Shown: positions 59,923-64,000 of the stretch, in pieces
Layout of the letters: the number at the start of each line of letters is the position of its first letter
How positions within the stretch are numbered: the first letter of the stretch is position 1
NCBI GenBank assembly: GCA_963753055.1
Contig: CAVWAP010000001.1
Span: 744,001 to 808,000 of the forward strand
Length of the DNA stretch: 64,000 nucleotides
Direction: 5' to 3'
Origin: JAUWGC01 sp963753055
GTDB taxonomy: Bacteria; Bacteroidota; Bacteroidia; Bacteroidales; B18-G4
Translations under genes and position numbers: made by a program
Notes under the pieces: generated by a model
Seen by the model: the letters and a program-made list of their open reading frames with translations, nothing else
What the model was told of the DNA's origin: nothing
The model's database searches: none

Positions 59923-62352
59923 ATGAAAAAAATCTTGTCACTATTAGCAATTGTATTATTGCCTTTATTCTCAATGGCCAGTGAAGCTGACCTGCCAATA
60001 CCGGATATGAAAGACAGCTTTTTCCCGGCTCTTGGGATTGACGGTTGGACATTACTTATGTGGGGTTTCATTATAATCTTTATTGGGATTCTTTTCGGAA
60101 TCTACCAATATGTTACTATCAGGAAGATCCCTGTACATAAATCAATGTTCGATGTTTCTGCCATTATTTACGAGACCTGCAAAACATATCTTTTGCAACA
60201 AGGTAAATTCCTGTTGATCCTTTTCGGTATCGTTGGAGCCATCATTACTTATTATTTCCTTGGACTGGCCCATGTTTCAGTACCAAAGGTATTGCTGATC
60301 CTTTTCTGGACAGTGATAGGAATCCTGGGCTCTTATAGTGTTGCCTGGTTTGGTATCAGGATCAACACACAGGCCAACAGCCGGACTTCATTTGCCGCTT
60401 TGAAAAACAAAGCTTTTAATGTGATGTCTATCCCATTGCAATCAGGTATGAGTGTGGGATTGCTCCTGGTATGTGTGGAGCTGGTCATGATGCTTATCAT
60501 CCTGCTGTTTGTGCCGGGCGAGAGTGCCGGAGCTTGTTTTGTCGGCTTTGCCATAGGTGAATCACTCGGAGCCAGCGCCCTGAGGATCGCAGGAGGGATA
60601 TTTACAAAGATTGCAGATATTGGTGCCGACCTGATGAAGATCGTGTTCAACCTTCCGGAAGATGACCCCAGGAATCCTGGTGTTATTGCAGACTGTACCG
60701 GAGACAACGCAGGTGATAGCGTTGGACCAACTGCTGATGGATTTGAAACGTATGGTGTCACAGGAGTTGCATTGATCGCATTCATCGTGCTCTCTATCAA
60801 CTTCAACGTACTGGATATCTTTCCAACAGAGGCTTCAGCGCTCACATTCCAGAGTACACTAATTGTCTGGATTTTTGCCATGCGTATCCTGATGATCGCT
60901 ACATCCTTAATTTCCTATTATATCAACCAGGTGATCGCCAAAGCAAGATTTGGTAAGTCGGCATTATTTAATTTTGAAATACCTTTGACCAACCTGGTGT
61001 GGATTACTTCTATTACTTCTATCATAGTAACTTACATCACCAGTTATGTGTTGATTGGCAGACTGGAGATGTCGAATGGTATTGTTGATGACCTCTGGTG
61101 GAAGCTTGCTTCAATTATTAGTCTCGGAACCCTGGCAGCCGCCATCATACCGGAATTTACCAAAGCATTTACCAGTTCTAAGTCGAGGCATGTTCAGGAG
61201 ATTGTTACTGCCTCCAGGGAGGGAGGAGCTTCACTCACCATCCTTTCCGGATTGGTAGCCGGTAATTTCTCCGCTTTCTGGAAAGGAATGGTAATGGTTG
61301 CCCTTATGGTAGGTGCCTTCTATTTCAGTACGATGGGACTGGATCAATTCATGACCTATCCTTCCATCTTTGCCTTCGGCCTGGTAGCATTTGGTTTTCT
61401 TGGTATGGGACCCGTTACGATTGCGGTTGACAGCTATGGACCGGTTACGGACAATGCCCAATCTATCTTCGAGCTTTCACAGATTGAGAAAATCCCGAAT
61501 ATCAAGCAGGAATTGAAAGATGATTATGGTTTCGAACCTGACTTTGAAAAGGGCAAGCATCTGTTAGAGGCTAATGACTCAGCTGGTAATACCTTTAAGG
61601 CAACAGCAAAGCCCGTCCTGATCGGTACGGCTGTGATCGGAGCTACAACAATGATCTTCTCCATCATATTGTTACTGGTCAATGCCGGATTGTTCCAGCT
61701 TAACCTGACCGATCCCCAGGTCATCCTTGGGCTCATCACTGGTGGGGCAGTAATTTACTGGTTCTCCGGAGCCTCAATGCAAGCTGTAACCACAGGTGCT
61801 TACAGGGCAGTGGAATTCATCAAGAAAAACATTAATCTCGATAAGACAGAAGCCGACCTTGAGGATTCCAAGGAGGTGGTGAAGATCTGTACTAAATATG
61901 CCCAGACAGGGATGTGGAATATCTTTGCAGTGATTTTCACACTGACACTGGCATTTGCCTTCTTCGATCCCAACTTCTTCGTTTCATACCTTATCTCTAT
62001 CGCCATCTTTGGGCTGTTCCAGGCTATTTATATGGCCAATGCCGGAGGTGCATGGGACAACGCGAAAAAAGTGGTTGAGGTTGACCTTAAAGAGAAAGGC
62101 ACACCATTGCATGAAGCAACGGTAATCGGTGATACTGTCGGTGACCCTTACAAGGATACTTCATCAGTTGCCCTCAATCCAATAATTAAGTTTTCAACAT
62201 TGTTTGGATTGCTTGCGGCTGAGATCTCCATTAAGCTCATCCTGGGAGGTGACAGGACCTTCTCACAATGGCTTGGCCTTGGGTTCCTGGTGATAGGCTT
62301 ATTCTTCGTTTACCGCTCTTTCTATGGTATGCGGATCAAAAAAGTTAAATAA
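59923..62352 (+). CDS. hppA: Membrane-bound ion-pumping pyrophosphatase
   Basis: An 809-residue M-PPase that couples pyrophosphate hydrolysis to H+ or Na+ transport across the inner membrane. About 16 helices; catalytic loops LPEDDPRNPGVIADCTGDNAGDSVG (residues about 244-268), SYGPVTDNAQSIFELS and NAGGAWDNAKKVVEVD with GDTVGDPYKDTSSVALNP. At the position distinguishing potassium needs, near residue 555, it has GNTFKA with Lys; Lys there marks K+-independent enzymes. The family's GMGADLFESY is replaced by GPTADGFETYG, a divergent form known in this phylum. It has its own promoter-like box and a terminator. Confidence 0.95.
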   Translation: MKKILSLLAIVLLPLFSMASEADLPIPDMKDSFFPALGIDGWTLLMWGFIIIFIGILFGIYQYVTIRKIPVHKSMFDVSAIIYETCKTYLLQQGKFLLILFGIVGAIITYYFLGLAHVSVPKVLLILFWTVIGILGSYSVAWFGIRINTQANSRTSFAALKNKAFNVMSIPLQSGMSVGLLLVCVELVMMLIILLFVPGESAGACFVGFAIGESLGASALRIAGGIFTKIADIGADLMKIVFNLPEDDPRNPGVIADCTGDNAGDSVGPTADGFETYGVTGVALIAFIVLSINFNVLDIFPTEASALTFQSTLIVWIFAMRILMIATSLISYYINQVIAKARFGKSALFNFEIPLTNLVWITSITSIIVTYITSYVLIGRLEMSNGIVDDLWWKLASIISLGTLAAAIIPEFTKAFTSSKSRHVQEIVTASREGGASLTILSGLVAGNFSAFWKGMVMVALMVGAFYFSTMGLDQFMTYPSIFAFGLVAFGFLGMGPVTIAVDSYGPVTDNAQSIFELSQIEKIPNIKQELKDDYGFEPDFEKGKHLLEANDSAGNTFKATAKPVLIGTAVIGATTMIFSIILLLVNAGLFQLNLTDPQVILGLITGGAVIYWFSGASMQAVTTGAYRAVEFIKKNINLDKTEADLEDSKEVVKICTKYAQTGMWNIFAVIFTLTLAFAFFDPNFFVSYLISIAIFGLFQAIYMANAGGAWDNAKKVVEVDLKEKGTPLHEATVIGDTVGDPYKDTSSVALNPIIKFSTLFGLLAAEISIKLILGGDRTFSQWLGLGFLVIGLFFVYRSFYGMRIKKVK

Positions 62353-62377
62353 AGATCACAACATAAATGATTATGGG

Positions 62378-62411
62378 AAGGCCTCCATTTTGGGGGCCTT
62401 CTGTTATTTTA
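62378..62411 (+). terminator. Intrinsic terminator after hppA
   Basis: AAGGCCTCC (62378-62386) pairs over nine positions with GGGGGCCTT (62392-62400, one G-U pair), loop ATTTT, followed by CTGTTATTTTA. It separates hppA from gcvP. Confidence 0.8.
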
Positions 62412-62455
62412 TTAACAATCTTTTTATGAATCAAAATTATCATCATAAAGATTAT

Positions 62456-62463
62456 TAACTTTG
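62456..62463 (+). promoter_or_regulatory. Putative gcvP promoter -7 box
   Basis: TAACTTTG matches TAnnTTTG and ends 47 bp before the gcvP ATG. Confidence 0.45.
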
Positions 62464-62510
62464 CGCATTCCAAAGAAAATTATTCATAAAAATTGCTTAA
62501 ATACCAGGGT

Positions 62511-64000
62511 ATGATTAAGAATAACTTTTACATAAGACATATTGGACCAAGAGCACATGAAGTGGATCTTATGTTAAAGAAAATCGGCGTGGATTCTCTT
62601 GATGAACTTATTGACCAGACCATTCCAAAAAAGATTAGGATGGAGAAGGGGCTCAACCTGCCAGAAGGGATAAGCGAGTATGAGTATTTACAACATATCA
62701 AGGCTATTGGATCTAAGAATAAAGTATTCAGGACATTTATAGGCCTGGGTTATTACAATACAATCACTCCAAGTGTTATCACAAGAAATATACTGGAGAA
62801 CCCCGGTTGGTATACTTCCTATACACCTTACCAGGCTGAGATCTCACAGGGGCGTCTTGAGGCATTGCTGAATTACCAGACCATGATCTCAGACCTTACC
62901 GGTCTGCCCATTGCTAATGCATCACTCCTGGATGAAGGCACCGGTGCAGCCGAAGCGATGACCATGTTTTTCAATACCCGGTCCAGGACAGCTGTCAAGG
63001 AAGGCGTAAACAAGTTCTTTGTTGCCAGAGGTGTATTCCCTCAAACCATTGATGTTCTTAAGACCAGGGCTTTGCCACTGGGAATTGAGCTCGTCGTTGA
63101 TCGGTGCGACCAGGTCAATTTTAATGGAGAGTATTTCGGTGCAATCCTGCAATACCCGGATGAAAGGGGATCAATCCGAGATTATTCGGATTTTGTAAAG
63201 ACAGCCAAAGAGCAGGAGGTGCCTGTTGCAGTAGCAGCCGATCTTATGAGCCTGGCTATCCTGACCCCTCCTGGGGAGTGGGGTGCTGATGTGGCCATCG
63301 GCTCCACACAACGGTTTGGCATCCCTATGGGGTATGGCGGGCCGCATGCAGGTTATTTTGCTACAACGGAAAAATATAAAAGAAATATCCCCGGCAGGAT
63401 CATCGGGGTATCTGTGGATGCCAAAGGTAATCGTGCATTGCGCATGGCATTGCAGACAAGAGAACAGCATATCAAGAGGGAGAGGGCCACTTCAAATATA
63501 TGTACAGCACAGGCCTTATTGGCCATCATGGCAGGTATGTATGGAGCCTATCACGGTCCGGAAGGCATTAAAAATATTGCACTGGATATCCATCAGCTAA
63601 CTATCACGCTGGCTAATGAACTTGTTAAGCTGGGATTGAAGATCAGGCATGATTATTTTTTCGATACCCTTGAAGTAGAATTACCGGAGAAAGCATCCTC
63701 TTATGATATTGAAGCAGAAGCACTGGCCAACCAGATGAACTTCCGTTATATCGACAGGCAGTTGGTTGGCATTAGCATTGATGAGACCACCAGCCTTGAT
63801 GATATCAGCAGGATCATTGGTGTATTTGCCAAAGTCCTTGGAAGCAGTGAGGGGGTACTTTTTATCAGCGGACTCGAGCAGGAGCAGCAACTCAGGGTGC
63901 CTGAAAATCTGCGTAGGACAAGCCCTTACATGCAGCAAGCAGTGTTCAGTGCTTATCATTCGGAGACGGAAATGATGAGGTATTTGAAGTTCCTGGAGAA
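62511..64000 (+). CDS. gcvP: Glycine dehydrogenase (decarboxylating), P protein, 5' part
   Basis: The P protein decarboxylates glycine with PLP and passes the aminomethyl group to the H protein. The window holds 496 codons of an expected roughly 950 and ends inside the gene. It starts MIKNNFYIRHIGPRAHEVDL, then has TFIGLGYYNTITPSVI, NPGWYTSYTPYQAEISQGRL, SLLDEGTGAAEAM, GSTQRFGIPMGYGGPHAGYF and RALRMALQTREQHIKRERAT (spread over residues 75-325). The PLP lysine lies in the missing C-terminal half. ATG at 62511 fits the family start. gcvT is at 27.8 kb, so the system is scattered. Confidence 0.96.
   Translation, partial: MIKNNFYIRHIGPRAHEVDLMLKKIGVDSLDELIDQTIPKKIRMEKGLNLPEGISEYEYLQHIKAIGSKNKVFRTFIGLGYYNTITPSVITRNILENPGWYTSYTPYQAEISQGRLEALLNYQTMISDLTGLPIANASLLDEGTGAAEAMTMFFNTRSRTAVKEGVNKFFVARGVFPQTIDVLKTRALPLGIELVVDRCDQVNFNGEYFGAILQYPDERGSIRDYSDFVKTAKEQEVPVAVAADLMSLAILTPPGEWGADVAIGSTQRFGIPMGYGGPHAGYFATTEKYKRNIPGRIIGVSVDAKGNRALRMALQTREQHIKRERATSNICTAQALLAIMAGMYGAYHGPEGIKNIALDIHQLTITLANELVKLGLKIRHDYFFDTLEVELPEKASSYDIEAEALANQMNFRYIDRQLVGISIDETTSLDDISRIIGVFAKVLGSSEGVLFISGLEQEQQLRVPENLRRTSPYMQQAVFSAYHSETEMMRYLKFLE

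Noticed and set aside
1..64000. tRNA or rRNA genes, insertion sequences with intact transposase
   Set aside because: None recognised by eye; a tRNA scan would be decisive for weak cases.

Overview
The window looks like a chromosome segment from an environmental member of the Bacteroidota, close to the Bacteroidales/Marinilabiliales. Three things point there. Many exported proteins are outer-membrane beta-barrels or lipoproteins with the short lipoboxes usual in this phylum. Several genes are preceded by a TAnnTTTG -7 box and almost none by a Shine-Dalgarno sequence. Several families are typical of the phylum: the secreted 'asparagine synthetase B'-like protein, a helix-hairpin-helix outer-membrane protein, a bifunctional nuclease with a UvrB/C tail, a DUF6090 fragment and a long-tailed ribosomal protein S16. 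No rRNA, tRNA or CRISPR array was seen. One structural RNA, RNase P RNA, lies on the minus strand at about 25.33-25.71 kb.

Layout. 0-4.2 kb: envelope and enzyme genes, then rimM. 4.27-5.30 kb: rpsP with a very long repetitive Glu/Lys tail, followed by a strong terminator ahead of rimM. 5.5-13.4 kb: GH3-like adenylating enzyme, a CREST/ceramidase-like membrane protein, dnaE, trxA and a DUF58 protein. 13.4-25.2 kb: two surface-protein operons (HhH barrel with PorV-like protein; TPR protein with plugless barrel and secreted protein) around gyrB. 25.3-32.2 kb: rnpB, PhzF-like protein, sulfotransferase, gcvT, a CapD/WbpM-type sugar-nucleotide dehydratase and the secreted amidotransferase-like protein. 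32.2-44.5 kb: a mostly minus-strand run with a metallopeptidase-VOC fusion, trmO, a blc/TIGR01777/pyrimidine-dimer glycosylase group, two TlpA-like redox proteins, folA, an SDR and a Tat-exported Gfo/Idh/MocA oxidoreductase.

44.7-56.1 kb is accessory. It carries small unrelated genes (radical SAM with CGGC protein, CPBP protease, secreted NTF2, PNPOx and HAD proteins, two ICMT-like methyltransferases, an MBL-fold lipoprotein), decayed genes (alpha-L-fucosidase tail, SAM methyltransferase, erythromycin-esterase-like protein) and a recombination scar joining the C-terminus of a tyrosine recombinase to a DUF6090 fragment. Between 51.6 and 55.4 kb the minus-strand genes are separated by imperfect palindromes with related arms (AACAANG ... 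ACCRTTGT). This resembles an integron cassette array without an intact integrase and is the most interesting part of the window. A 17-bp direct repeat flanks the whole region.

56.2-64 kb returns to core genes: an outer-membrane barrel, a nuclease/nucleoside transporter/thyA operon, the membrane pyrophosphatase hppA with its terminator, and the 5' part of gcvP, which runs off the end.

A second genome-scale feature is a set of seven tandem arrays, each with a different sequence but all with a 7-bp period. Most abut stop codons, and one forms the leader of the GH3-like gene.
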